A model generated the notes under the pieces. That model was not told the DNA's origin and searched no databases. It saw only the letters and a program-made list of their open reading frames with translations. A stretch of 64,000 nucleotides of DNA from Siccirubricoccus sp. G192 (GTDB lineage Bacteria > Pseudomonadota > Alphaproteobacteria > Acetobacterales > Acetobacteraceae), in contig NZ_JAHREN010000001.1 in NCBI RefSeq assembly GCF_019084075.1, positions 4,552,501 through 4,616,500 on the forward strand. The letters run 5' to 3'. How positions within the stretch are numbered: position 1 is the first letter of the stretch; every line of letters starts with the position of its first letter. Shown here one piece after another: positions 35,897-44,475 of the stretch. A program made the translations under genes and the position numbers.

Positions 35897-37302
35897 CTAG
35901 CCGGCCATTGGCGGCATGCGCTCATGCCAGTCGGTCGCGTCCTGATAGGCCCAGCCGATCCTGAGTGCCGTCGCCTCGTCGCCGCCCCGGCACACGACCT
36001 GCAAGGATGTCGGCAGGCCCTTCGCCGTGAAGCCGTTCGGGACGGCAAGGCCGCAGAGATCGAGAAGGTTCACCCAGCGGGTCAGGAAGGCCGGTGTCGT
36101 CTCCTGATCGACCTCGCCGAGCCTGACCGCAGCCGTCATTGCAACCGGCGTCAGCAGCGCATCCACGCCCTCCATGGCGGCGGAGAATCCCAGCTTGAGC
36201 CGTTCTCGCTCCGCGAGCGCATGCAGGTAGTCGCGCGCGGAGATGGCGGCGCCGGCGCGGATGCGCGGCCGCACCGCCTCGTCGACCGGCAGATCGCCGT
36301 TGTCGGCGATGTCTCCGACCAGGGCATAGGCCTCGGCCGACATGATCCGCCCGTTCAATGCGCCGAGGTCGCGGAAGCCGCGCGGCAAGGACAGCTCGAC
36401 GATCTCGGCGCCGAGATTGCGCAATGCCTCGACGGAAAGGTCATAGGTGGCCAGCACCTCGGGATCGATGCCCCGGCGCTCGGCTTCCGGCAGCCGTGCC
36501 AGGCGCAGGCCCGTCACGCCGCGCCGCAGCCCGGGCATCGGCTCGGCATCGCGATGGCCCAGGGTTTTCGGGTCCAGCGGATCGGCCCCCTGCAGGACCT
36601 GCAGCAGGATGGCGGCATCCTCCACGCTGCGGGTCATGGGACCTGGCGTGTCGAGGGTCGGGCTGAGCGGCAGCACACCATAGGTGCTGATGCGCCCGAT
36701 CGTGGTCTTCAGCCCCGTGATGCCGCACCACCCGGCAGGCAGCCGCACCGAACCGCCGGTATCGGTGCCGATGGCGCAGGGCACCAGCCTTGCCGCCACC
36801 GCCACGGCCGAGCCGCTGCTCGACCCGCCCGGCGTGCGCGCCTCGGCGGCATCCCACGGGTTGCGCGGCGTGCCCATGTGCTGGTTGGTGCCCCAGCCGC
36901 CATAGGCGATTCCACCGTATGCGTCTTGCCGATCACGATCATGCCGGCGGCAATCAGGCGCCGCGCCAGCGTGGCCGTCCGTTCCGCCCGGCGGTTCCGC
37001 CAGACCGCGCTGCCGCCGGTGGCGACCTTGCCTTCGATCTCCACCAGGTCCTTCAGCGCGATGGGGATGCCGTGCAGCGGCCCGACCGCATGGCCGGAGC
37101 GGATGGCCTTGTCGGCGGCCTCGGCCGCCAGGTGGGCATCCGCGGCATTGACATCGACGAAGGCTTGCAGCTTCGGCTCCAGCCTTTCGATGCGCGCGAG
37201 GCAATCCTCGACGAGTTCGACCGGCGAAAGCCGGCCGGCGGCGATCCGGCGGGCGATGACATGGACCGGAAGCCCGGCCGGAGAGGACGCTGTCCCGCTC
37301 AT
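35897..37302 (-). CDS. Amidase (amidase signature family), frameshifted
   Basis: This is an amidase-signature hydrolase of about 468 residues. The Ser-cisSer-Lys triad is visible: Lys in IALKDLVEIEG, cis-Ser in GGSSSGSAVAVAA and nucleophile Ser in GTDTGGSVRLPAGW. The frame breaks near 36909, where VIGKTHTVE must continue into FAYGGWGTNQHMGTPRNPW. One missing base restores it. The start at 37302 is MSGTASSPAGLP. It is upstream of the IclR gene on the same strand and may open the pathway by hydrolysing an amide bond. The substrate is unknown. Confidence 0.87.
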
Positions 37303-37485
37303 CCGATGTTCCTCAAGCAAGTGGCTGGATAGCCGACCAGAGCGGAGGCTGAACCCCTTGCCCCGGCCGCGCAAGGCGGGAGCGGCGCGGGCACCAGGCG
37401 GCAGAGGCGGCGTGATGCGGCCACCGCCTCATGCGGCCGGGTGGGGTCCTGGAGCGGGCAGGCGCCGGGCAGGCCGGTGGCCGCG

Positions 37486-37626
37486 TCACGCGGCGGGGGC
37501 GGAGGTTCGCGCCACTTCCTGCACCTTGGCCGCGGCGGTGGCCGCCGGCTGGGACAGGTAGTCGAGGCCCGCCGCCCAGAGGAACGCCGCCGCCGCCGCG
37601 GCCAGCAGGAGGCGCTGCGGCGTCAT
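37486..37626 (-). CDS. Small hypothetical membrane or exported protein (46 residues)
   Basis: This short frame encodes MTPQRLLLAAAAAAFLWAAG followed by about 25 polar/alanine-rich residues. That is one hydrophobic segment, either a signal sequence or a single membrane helix. Its ATG overlaps the TGA of the upstream frame (37623-37988), which supports translational coupling. I recognise no family. A real but tiny gene is plausible; chance in GC-rich DNA is not excluded. Confidence 0.35.
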   Translation of the reverse strand: MTPQRLLLAAAAAAFLWAAGLDYLSQPAATAAAKVQEVARTSAPAA

Positions 37627-37988
37627 GCGCACGGTCCTGTGCCGGGGAGCGGCGGGGCGCCGCCTGCCGCCCCCACCCGCGCCCGCCCGGCCTTCGCGGG
37701 GCGGCGGAAGAGGGGCCGCGATTGCGGCGGGGGGCCGGCCTGGCACGGCGGCACGCCGGGCGCCGAGCGACCGGCGATCCTGTCGCGCGGCGGGGAATGC
37801 GGCGCCGTGCCTGCCCTCCAGCCTCCGCCGTAGTAGCGCGCCCCCAGGGATTGCGGCCCGGGCCGGCGACGCTGCTCCAGGATCTCGGGCAGGAGCACGC
37901 CCCCGCGCATGCGGACACCCTGGCAGCCCCGGCCCGATCCGGGATAACCCGCACGGGCCCGGTAAGCCGTGTCCGCGACCATTCTCAT
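37623..37988 (-). CDS. Hypothetical protein (121 residues)
   Basis: This frame starts MRMVADTAYRARAGYPGSGR and is arginine-, glycine- and proline-rich. It is preceded by GGGGGAG at a correct distance, has strongly GC-biased third codon positions, and overlaps the next small frame by ATGA. These features favour coding. The composition is low in hydrophobic residues and shows no motif that I recognise. It lies between the amidase gene and the integrase remnant, in an area of likely past insertion, so it may be strain-specific. Confidence 0.4.
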   Translation of the reverse strand: MRMVADTAYRARAGYPGSGRGCQGVRMRGGVLLPEILEQRRRPGPQSLGARYYGGGWRAGTAPHSPPRDRIAGRSAPGVPPCQAGPPPQSRPLFRRPAKAGRARVGAAGGAPPLPGTGPCA

Positions 37989-38239
37989 GGTGGCACTCCC
38001 CCTGTCTGGCCGTCCCGCTGCCCGTCGCAACCTGCCGGAGGGCTGCAGTCGACGGACCCTCTTGGGAGGCACCACAAGGAAGGGTGCCATAGTTTCGCCT
38101 GATTTGCCAAAGTTTTGACATAATGAGGCAATGCCTGGGTGGTTGCAGCGGGGTGGACGTTGAGGGGCTGTTGAAAGGCCGGAGCGAGACGCATCCTCGG
38201 CCGCATGCCTCCCCGGCCCGGGACATGTCCATGGCCGAC

Positions 38240-38560
38240 ACGCCCCGCCGTGGCAGGTCGATTATTTCCGCATGGGTTCCGCGACGCGGCGAACGCGGCA
38301 GGGATTCCGGCCAGGCTGCAATTCCGGGACCTGCGGGCCGCCGCGGCGATTGAGGCGGCGGACGGCGGCGCGGACGCGCTGCAACTCCGCACGATGCATG
38401 GCTGGACCACAACCCAGATGGCCGCCCGCCCTGCGCGCTCGGGCGCGGCGCAGGCCAAGGCGGCAGCGGTGGCGCGGCACCGCGGACAACGCTGGGAACG
38501 AATGGCGGAACAGCCAGCGGAACGCCGGAATTCCCGGCTTTATCCAGAGGCTAAGGTCTT
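38240..38560 (+). pseudogene. Tyrosine recombinase (phage-type integrase) C-terminal remnant
   Basis: The frame around 38265-38510 encodes an integrase-like C-terminus: HGFRDAANAAGIPARLQFRD with LRAAAAIEAADGGADALQLR next and MHGWTTTQMAARPARS. These match box II arginine and the H/W region of tyrosine recombinases. The catalytic tyrosine expected after AAR is a proline. The upstream part is missing or in another frame (DYFR is readable one frame away at about 38251), and there is no start codon. It points toward and ends next to the 3' end of tRNA-Lys, the classic layout of an integrated element whose body has been lost. Confidence 0.7.
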
Positions 38561-38564
38561 GATA

Positions 38565-38640
<76 letters not shown>

Positions 38641-38958
38641 GCCGGGCGCCGCCAGACCGTCCGGCTCCGGGAGGCGCTTCTTAGCGTCCGCTGCGGGTTT
38701 GTCCAGCCCAAAACCCACCGCCGCCGGCCGATCGCGGCGCTTTCAGTCCCGCGCCGGGCCGAATTCCGCCGCCCCATGGGCGAAACCGGGAGCAGCAGGC
38801 CGAATCCCGGCCTGATCCCCGCTCTCCGCCTATACCCCCTCTGTCCGCGCCTCTCCCGCTTCCCTGACCGGCACCTCGCCGAAGTGGCAACGGCCGGACC
38901 GCAACCAATCCGAAATGCCGGGCGTTTGCACCGGCACAACAGCCAGGAGACGGTCCCG
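38641..38958. other. Intergenic region between tRNA-Lys and the lipoprotein gene
   Basis: About 320 bases lie between divergently transcribed units and should hold the promoters of both the tRNA and the lipoprotein gene. I see no gene with a plausible start and no convincing -35/-10 pair at standard spacing. Confidence 0.45.
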
Positions 38959-39201
38959 ATGCGGAAAACCACCCTCAGCCTGCTTACCCTCGCCGCCCTC
39001 AGCCTTGGCGCCTGCGGCTATTCCACCGGCGACCGTGCTGTCTCGGGCGGATTGCTGGGCGCCGGGGCTGGCGCGGGTATCGGGGCGCTCACCGGCGGCA
39101 ACGCTGGCACCGGGGCGTTGATCGGCGGCGCCGCGGGCGCGGCTGGTGGTGCCCTGACCAGCGGCCGGGACGTGAATCTGGGCCGCCCGGTCTGGCGCTG
39201 A
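38959..39201 (+). CDS. Glycine-zipper lipoprotein
   Basis: This 80-residue protein begins MRKTTLSLLTLAALSLGAC with a clear lipobox (LGAC) and predicted lipidated cysteine 19. The mature part is a glycine/alanine-rich zipper (GGLLGAGAGAGIGALTGGNA and GALIGGAAGAAGGAL) like those in 17-kDa surface antigen and OmpA-associated lipoproteins. It probably inserts in or lines the outer membrane. The ATG follows CAGGAGA. It is a stand-alone gene with a hairpin downstream. Confidence 0.88.
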   Translation: MRKTTLSLLTLAALSLGACGYSTGDRAVSGGLLGAGAGAGIGALTGGNAGTGALIGGAAGAAGGALTSGRDVNLGRPVWR

Positions 39202-39246
39202 GCGTCCTGCCTGGCCGGGACCGTCCCGGCCTCCCGTTATGATACC

Positions 39247-39270
39247 GGGGCCATCCGCAAGGATGGCCCC
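39247..39270. terminator. Bidirectional hairpin terminator
   Basis: A perfect 10-base stem (GGGGCCATCC with its complement) around a GCAA tetraloop lies between the convergent lipoprotein and ABC transporter genes. It is followed by GTT on the plus strand. The T-tract is weak, but stem strength and position support termination in both directions. Confidence 0.72.
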
Positions 39271-39298
39271 GTTCCATGTCCGCGGTCCGGCCCCACCA

Positions 39299-41167
39299 TT
39301 ACGCCCGTGCCGAGCGCCCCCGCAGCAGCCGGCGCAGCGTCCCCTGCCCCACCGCCACCAGCGGCCCGGAGGGTGGCCGGCGCGGCGGCGGCCGGCGCCG
39401 CCGCGTGGTCAGCCTGGCCCCTTCGGCCGAACGCACCAGGGTCAGCGTCCGGTCGTGATAGGCATCGAGGCCGGGGCGATGGCCGATGGAGAGCAGGGCG
39501 CTCTCTGGCAGTTCCTCCGGGAAGAGCCGCATCATCACATCCTGGTTCTCCTCGTCGAGCGCCGCCGTCGCCTCGTCCATGAAGACCCAGCGCGGCTTGT
39601 GCAGCAGCAGCCGGGTGAAGGCCAGGCGCTGCTGCTCGCCGAGCGACAGGATGCGGTCCCAGCGCTCCTCCTCCTGCAGGCGGGAAGCAAGATGCGGCAA
39701 CCCGCAGCGTTCCAGCGCGGCGATGACAGCCGTTTCCGAGAACTTGCGCGCCGGGGCCGGATAGGTGATGGCGGCATGCAGGGTGCCGAGCGGCAGGTAG
39801 GGCCGCTGCGGCATGAACATCATCTGCGCCCGCGGCGGGATGCGGATCTCGCCAGAGCCCCAGGGCCAAAGCCCAGCGATGGCGCGGAACAGGGTGGACT
39901 TGCCGGAGCCGCTCTCGCCGACGATCAGCACCTTCTCGCCCTGCTGGATCTCGGCCGTGGCCTCGTCGATCACCACGTTGCCATCGGCATGCGCGATCTG
40001 CAGGTCGCGGAAGGCCAGCACGTCCCGCCCATCCGGCAGCGGCCCCTCCACCACCGAGATCACGCTGTCGGATTCGATGTGCTGGGCCGATTCCAGCGTC
40101 TCCTCCAGCTCCACCACCCGCTCGACATGGCTGCGCCAATCGGCGAGGCGCGGAAAATTGTCCACGAACCAGTTGAGGCTGGAGGTGACCTGATAGAAAG
40201 CCGAGGAGATCTGCATCAACACGCCGAGGGTGATGGCGCCGGCGAAAAAGCGCGGGCTCGCCACCAGCGCCGGGAAGACCGTGAGCAGCATGCCATAGGC
40301 GGAGGTCAGCCACATCAGGTGGCGCTCGCTGCGCATCAGGTCCTTCATCACCGTGACGACATGGTTGAAGGCGCGCTGCAAGCCACGCTCCTCATCCGCC
40401 TCGCCGCGGATCAGGGCCACGCCCTCGCTGCTCTCGCGCAGCCGGACCAGGGCGAAGCGGTGGTCGCTCTCGGCCTGGTTGCGGCGGATGTTGTACTCCA
40501 CCATCGGCCGGCCGATCAGCCAGGTGAAGCCCGAGCCGATGCCGGCATAGAGCAGCGCCGCCCAGACCATGTAGCCCGGGATGTCGAACTCATTGGCGCC
40601 GAAGGCCACATGCAGCGGCCCCGACAGGGTCCAGAGGATGCCGACGAAGGAGACCAGCATCAGCACCGAGGTGATGAGCCCGACCGCCATGTCCACCGCC
40701 ATGGCCGTGGCCCAGCGCGTGTTCTCGCTCATGCGCTGATCCGGGTTGTCGGCGGCGTCGGGCAGGAAGTTGAGCTGGTAATGCAGCCCGTTCTCCAGCC
40801 AGCGGTGCTGCAGCTGGAAGACCAGCCAGCGCCGCCAGTCCAGCTGCAGCATCTGCCGGACATAGAGCTGGCCCACCGCCGTCACCATGCTGGCTGCCGC
40901 CAGCACCAGGAAGAACCACATCTGGCCGAAGAAGGCGGAGCGGTCGCGGGTCTCGAGCGCGTTGAAGAAGTCGCGGTTCCAGATGTTGAACCGCACCTGG
41001 ATGCCGATCTGGAGGATGGTCAGCACCAGCACGCCCGCCGCCAAGCCGCGCGCCCGCCAGCGCTCGTCGCCCGTGAAATAGCCGCGTGCCAGGCGCCAGA
41101 AGCGGCGGATGAAACCTTCCCGTGGGGCGGTGTCCGCCTCGGGCTCCCGATCCTGCTGCGTGGTCAT
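39299..41167 (-). CDS. ABC transporter, fused permease and ATP-binding domains (YddA/SbmA-related)
   Basis: This 622-residue half-transporter has an N-terminal membrane domain (residues about 30-350) with the SbmA/BacA-like segments NIWNRDFFNALETRD and LHYQLNFLPDAADNPDQRMS. The C-terminal nucleotide-binding domain has Walker A GESGSGKST, the variant signature LSLGEQQRLAF, Walker B WVFMDEATAALD and switch His in SIGHRPG. The LSLGE(Q)Q form is typical of the ABCD/YddA group. It likely works as a homodimer in the inner membrane on peptides, fatty acyl compounds or cobalamin-like molecules. It is the third gene of an operon after DUF1328 and a secreted protein gene (8-base gap). Confidence 0.9.
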   Translation of the reverse strand: MTTQQDREPEADTAPREGFIRRFWRLARGYFTGDERWRARGLAAGVLVLTILQIGIQVRFNIWNRDFFNALETRDRSAFFGQMWFFLVLAAASMVTAVGQLYVRQMLQLDWRRWLVFQLQHRWLENGLHYQLNFLPDAADNPDQRMSENTRWATAMAVDMAVGLITSVLMLVSFVGILWTLSGPLHVAFGANEFDIPGYMVWAALLYAGIGSGFTWLIGRPMVEYNIRRNQAESDHRFALVRLRESSEGVALIRGEADEERGLQRAFNHVVTVMKDLMRSERHLMWLTSAYGMLLTVFPALVASPRFFAGAITLGVLMQISSAFYQVTSSLNWFVDNFPRLADWRSHVERVVELEETLESAQHIESDSVISVVEGPLPDGRDVLAFRDLQIAHADGNVVIDEATAEIQQGEKVLIVGESGSGKSTLFRAIAGLWPWGSGEIRIPPRAQMMFMPQRPYLPLGTLHAAITYPAPARKFSETAVIAALERCGLPHLASRLQEEERWDRILSLGEQQRLAFTRLLLHKPRWVFMDEATAALDEENQDVMMRLFPEELPESALLSIGHRPGLDAYHDRTLTLVRSAEGARLTTRRRRPPPRRPPSGPLVAVGQGTLRRLLRGRSARA

Positions 41168-41175
41168 GGCCTGGA

Positions 41176-41898
41176 TCAGCGCTGCGGACCGGGCGCGGCG
41201 GGAGGGGCGGCCGCGGGCCCAGCCGGCGTGGCGGGCACCGGCCGCAGCGCCTCGGCAGTCTCACCCAGCCGTTCCGCCAGCAGTGCGCGGCCCGTCTCGC
41301 TCGCCTGGCCCAGGCCCTCGGCGGCCAGCTTGGCGCCGGGCTTCAGCAGGTCCCGGAACCCCTCGGCCGCCCCCTGCGGCAGCAGCACCACCGTGCCATC
41401 CTCCAGGATCGCGCCTGCCACCTCGCCCTGCGGCGAGTAGTAGGGCTGCTTCACCGTGCCCGCGACCGCCAGCCGCACCGCCTGCTCCACCGGCTGGCGG
41501 CCGGCGAGCCGCCAGTAGAAGCGGTCGACCACCACGGGCGTCGCATCGCCATTGGGGGCGAAGGCCAGCATGGTGATGACGGGCGCGGTCCGCGCGCGGA
41601 TGCCCCAGACGATGATCGGCCGGCCGGCCGGCGCCACCTGCCGTACCGCTTCCGCGACATCGGGCGGAAACACCACCTGCGGGCCTTCCCGGAACAGCAG
41701 CGCATCGACCTCGCCGCGCGGATTGCTCAGATACCGCTCGACCGTGCCGGTGAAGGAGGGAAGCTGCGTCGGGTCGAACCAGAGATCGCTCGGGCGCCGT
41801 GGTGCCGGCGTGACATTGCTGCCGCTGGCAGCCTGGGCCGCGGCGCCCACCGGCACCATGATGACCAGCGCCAGCAGCGCGAGCAGCATCCGCAGCAT
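41176..41898 (-). CDS. Hypothetical exported protein
   Basis: This 240-residue protein has a cleavable signal peptide (MLRMLLALLALVIMVPVGAA, then AQA). The mature part includes RPSDLWFDPTQLPSFTGTVE and YLSNPRGEVDALLFREGPQV, suggesting a small beta-rich domain repeated twice (compare GTVKQPYYSPQGEVAGAILE). It has a Pro/Ala-rich C-terminal tail. I do not recognise a named family. It lies between DUF1328 and the ABC exporter gene in one transcript and may be its periplasmic partner, which is inference. Confidence 0.7.
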   Translation of the reverse strand: MLRMLLALLALVIMVPVGAAAQAASGSNVTPAPRRPSDLWFDPTQLPSFTGTVERYLSNPRGEVDALLFREGPQVVFPPDVAEAVRQVAPAGRPIIVWGIRARTAPVITMLAFAPNGDATPVVVDRFYWRLAGRQPVEQAVRLAVAGTVKQPYYSPQGEVAGAILEDGTVVLLPQGAAEGFRDLLKPGAKLAAEGLGQASETGRALLAERLGETAEALRPVPATPAGPAAAPPAAPGPQR

Positions 41899-41922
41899 CC
41901 GCCTTCCCCCCTGCGCCGGCCG

Positions 41923-42087
41923 CTAGGCGCCGCGGATGACGCCGAAGACCAGCGAGATCAGGAACAGCACCAGGAAGATGGCGAAGAGGATCTTGGCGAT
42001 GCCGGCCGAGGCCGAGGCGATGCCGCCGAAGCCGAACAGGCCGGCGACCAGCGCGATCACCAGGAATATCAGCGTCCAATAGAGCAT
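41923..42087 (-). CDS. DUF1328 family small membrane protein (YtjA-like)
   Basis: This 54-residue protein starts [20 protein letters not shown] and continues with [15 protein letters not shown] and a second hydrophobic stretch ending in VFGVIRGA. That is the complete pattern of the DUF1328/YtjA family of two-helix inner-membrane proteins, often stress-induced. The ATG follows GGAGG at a good distance. It is first in an operon with the exported protein and ABC transporter, next to the general stress regulator genes. Confidence 0.9.
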   Translation of the reverse strand: MLYWTLIFLVIALVAGLFGFGGIASASAGIAKILFAIFLVLFLISLVFGVIRGA

Positions 42088-42173
42088 GGCAGCAGCCTCC
42101 GATCAGGGTCCGAGCGTCAACGCCACGCCCCTGCCGCGGTTGCCGATGCTCAACGACCCGCCGGGCCGGCCTG

Positions 42174-42941
42174 TCAGACCGGCCGCACCCCGCGCGTCAC
42201 CGCCTGGTAGGTGGCCACCGCGAGGGTGGTGGGGTCGAAGGGCTTGGTGATGACGAAGGCCGGCTCCACCGCCTCGCCGGTCAGCAGCCGCTCCGGATAG
42301 GCGGTGACGAAGATCACCGGCGCCGTCACATGCCGCAGGATCCGCGCCACCGCGCTCGCCCCGTCGCCGCCGGCGCCGAGGTTGATATCGGCCAGCACCA
42401 GGCCGGGCCGCTCCGCCCGGGCGATCTCCACCGCCTCCGCCTCGGTGGCGGCGATGCCGACCACGCTGTGGCCGCAGCGTTCCACGAGTTCCTGGATGTC
42501 GAGGGCGATGATCGGCTCATCCTCGATGATGAGCACCCGCGTGGCGGCGCCGGTCCGCAGCCCGTCCCGCGCCAGGTGCAGTTCCAGCTCCGCCGCCTCG
42601 GTGCCGATCCGGCAGGCGGCGGCGGCGGCCACCAGCGGCTGCTCCTCGAGCGCGGTCAGCAGCAGCAGCATCCGTTGCAGCAGCGACATGCCGTCCGTGA
42701 GGCTGGCCGCGGTGCCCTCCCGCTCCGGCGCCGTGGCGCGGACCTCGTCGCCGATCGCGCCATAGAGAGCCGTGCGCGCCGCCGCATCGGCGGTGAGGTC
42801 GGTGCCGGGTTCGGCGAGCACGCGCCGCAGGGCATCGGCCACCACCGAATCGCCCTGGCTCTGGCTGCCGGTCAGGGCCCGGGCATAGCGCCGGGCATAG
42901 GGAAGGGCGCGGATCAGTGCGGCCCGGTCGATGGCGCTCAT
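42174..42941 (-). CDS. phyR: PhyR-type general stress response regulator
   Basis: This 255-residue regulator has an N-terminal ECF-sigma-like domain (about residues 1-125) and a C-terminal receiver domain (about 133-250). The receiver shows acidic residues in VLIIEDEPIIALD, the phosphorylated Asp in LVLADINLGAGGDG, the PhyR-type motif VTAYPERLLTG and the Lys in VITKPFDP. When phosphorylated, PhyR sequesters the anti-sigma factor NepR and frees EcfG. The gene diverges from two sigma-factor genes, the usual alphaproteobacterial arrangement. Confidence 0.94.
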   Translation of the reverse strand: MSAIDRAALIRALPYARRYARALTGSQSQGDSVVADALRRVLAEPGTDLTADAAARTALYGAIGDEVRATAPEREGTAASLTDGMSLLQRMLLLLTALEEQPLVAAAAACRIGTEAAELELHLARDGLRTGAATRVLIIEDEPIIALDIQELVERCGHSVVGIAATEAEAVEIARAERPGLVLADINLGAGGDGASAVARILRHVTAPVIFVTAYPERLLTGEAVEPAFVITKPFDPTTLAVATYQAVTRGVRPV

Positions 42942-43059
42942 CGCCTTGTCATCCTTCACAGGCGTCGGACATCCTCGCCGTGGTCCGATCAGGTTGATAT
43001 TGAGCGCCGGGTGAACCAGCAAGCCATGGATAGGGGGGCTACGCGTCTCGCTCGCGGGA

Positions 43060-43512
43060 TTGTTGCCGGAGCTTCGCGCCTTCGCGCGGTTCCTCGCGGG
43101 ATCGCGCGCCGAAGCGGATGACCTGGTGCAGGAGGCGCTGGCGCGGACCCTGCGCGCCCTGGATGGGCGTTCGGACGACGTCGATCTCAAGGCATGGTGC
43201 CTCGCGGTGATCCGCAACGTCTTCCATGAGCAATTGCGGTCACGCCGGCGCGAGGCGGCGCGGTTGCAGGCGGCGGGCGAGCCGGAGCCGAGCCCGGCCA
43301 TGCAGGAGGTGCCCGGCCAGATGCGCGACCTGGCGCGCGGCATCGCCGGCCTGCCGCCATTGCTGCGGGAGGCGCTGGTGCTGGTCGGCGCGCAGGGGCT
43401 CTCCCATGAGGAGGCGGCCAAGGTCTGCGGCGTCCCGGTCGGCACCATGAAGGCCCGCGTCTCGCGCGCCCGCCGCCAGCTCGCTGTCGCTCTCGACCGT
43501 GTGACGGGATAA
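43060..43512 (+). CDS. ECF sigma factor (EcfG/Sigma70 region 2-4)
   Basis: This is a sigma factor of about 150 residues with region 2 (LAGSRAEADDLVQEALARTL) and region 4 (LPPLLREALVLVGAQGLSHE, then GTMKARVSRARRQL). As written it begins at TTG codons near 43060, because the only upstream ATG (43026) is out of frame. A run of six G at 43033-43038 lies between them. Losing one G would give MDRGLRVSLAGLLPELRAF, a more natural N-terminus. It lies opposite PhyR and 70 bases before a second sigma gene, so it is probably part of the general stress cluster. Confidence 0.85.
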   Translation: MLPELRAFARFLAGSRAEADDLVQEALARTLRALDGRSDDVDLKAWCLAVIRNVFHEQLRSRRREAARLQAAGEPEPSPAMQEVPGQMRDLARGIAGLPPLLREALVLVGAQGLSHEEAAKVCGVPVGTMKARVSRARRQLAVALDRVTG

Positions 43513-43582
43513 CGCCAGCGCGATGCAACCCTCCGCCGCTGCCGATCATTGGTCTGCAGTGGATCAAGAGGGGACCAGCCTG

Positions 43583-44458
43583 ATGGATGGAATGACAGCG
43601 ACGACGCCGCAGCCGACCGAAGCCCGTGGCGGCCGCAAGGAATTCCACGGACAACTGGTCGCGCTGCTGCCGAAGCTGCGGGTGCAGGCCCTGGCCTTGA
43701 CGCGCAACCGCGCCGCGGCCGAGGACCTGGTGCAGGATGCGGTGGCGAATGCGCTGGCCGCGCAGGACAGCTTCACGCCGGGCACCAATTTCGCCGCCTG
43801 GATGCACCGCATCCTGCGCAACCGCTTCATCAGCACGCTCCGCAAGCAGCGCGAGACCACCGATATCGAGGACCTGCCGATGTCCGCCTTCGCGGTGAGC
43901 GCCGCGCATGAGGACCGGATGGTGCTGAAGGAGCTGGGTGTCGCCCTGAACCGGCTGCCCTCCGATCAGCGCGAGGCGCTGTTCATGGTGGTGCTGCAGG
44001 GGCTTTCCTATGAGGAAGTGGCGCAGGCGACCGGCTGCGCCGTCGGCACGGCCAAGAGCCGCGTCTTCCGCGCCCGGCGGCAGTTGCAGACCTGGCTGAT
44101 GGGCGAGGAGCGGCACGGGCCGCAGCCGACGCCGCGGTCCGAGCGGTCTGAGGTGATCGGTATTGGCGAAGTCCGTGCGGGAGTCCAAGGTGCAATGATG
44201 CGGAGCGAGGCGGCGGTCCTGGAACGGATCGCCGCCATCCCGGCCTCGGCGGCAGGGGCCATGGGCGATACGGACGAGAAGCAACCAGGCGAGCCGGGCA
44301 AGGCGCCCAGGGAACCGGAACCGGGGGGGGTGGATAACGCCTTCGACCTCTGGCTTCGCCGCGGCCTGCACCAGCTCTACGATACGGTGGCGAAGGAGCC
44401 GATTCCCGAGGATCTCCTGCGCATGATCGAGGAGGACCGCACCTCACGCGAGGAGTGA
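43583..44458 (+). CDS. EcfG-like sigma factor with a NepR-like C-terminal extension
   Basis: Residues about 20-172 form an EcfG-type sigma factor: region 2 TRNRAAAEDLVQDAVANAL and WMHRILRNRFISTLRKQRE, region 4 LPSDQREALFMVVLQGLSYE and GTAKSRVFRARRQLQ. After a roughly 75-residue linker the frame ends with FDLWLRRGLHQLYDTVAKEP and IPEDLLRMIEED, which match NepR, the anti-sigma factor of EcfG. A separate NepR of 65 residues could start at ATG 44261 in the same frame, or at 44197 behind AAGGTG. I chose ATG 43583 behind GAGGGG. It is either a true sigma/anti-sigma fusion or two genes joined by an indel removing the sigma stop. Confidence 0.87.
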   Translation: MDGMTATTPQPTEARGGRKEFHGQLVALLPKLRVQALALTRNRAAAEDLVQDAVANALAAQDSFTPGTNFAAWMHRILRNRFISTLRKQRETTDIEDLPMSAFAVSAAHEDRMVLKELGVALNRLPSDQREALFMVVLQGLSYEEVAQATGCAVGTAKSRVFRARRQLQTWLMGEERHGPQPTPRSERSEVIGIGEVRAGVQGAMMRSEAAVLERIAAIPASAAGAMGDTDEKQPGEPGKAPREPEPGGVDNAFDLWLRRGLHQLYDTVAKEPIPEDLLRMIEEDRTSREE

Positions 44459-44475
44459 GGCGCGGCCCTGTCCTG

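Noticed and set aside
37303-38200. Plus-strand frames in the amidase-integrase interval
   Set aside because: They lack ribosome sites and resemble out-of-frame readings of the minus-strand small genes.
38679-38705. Promoter of tRNA-Lys (TGGACA and CTAAGA on the minus strand)
   Set aside because: The spacer is only about 15 bases and the -10 match is poor.
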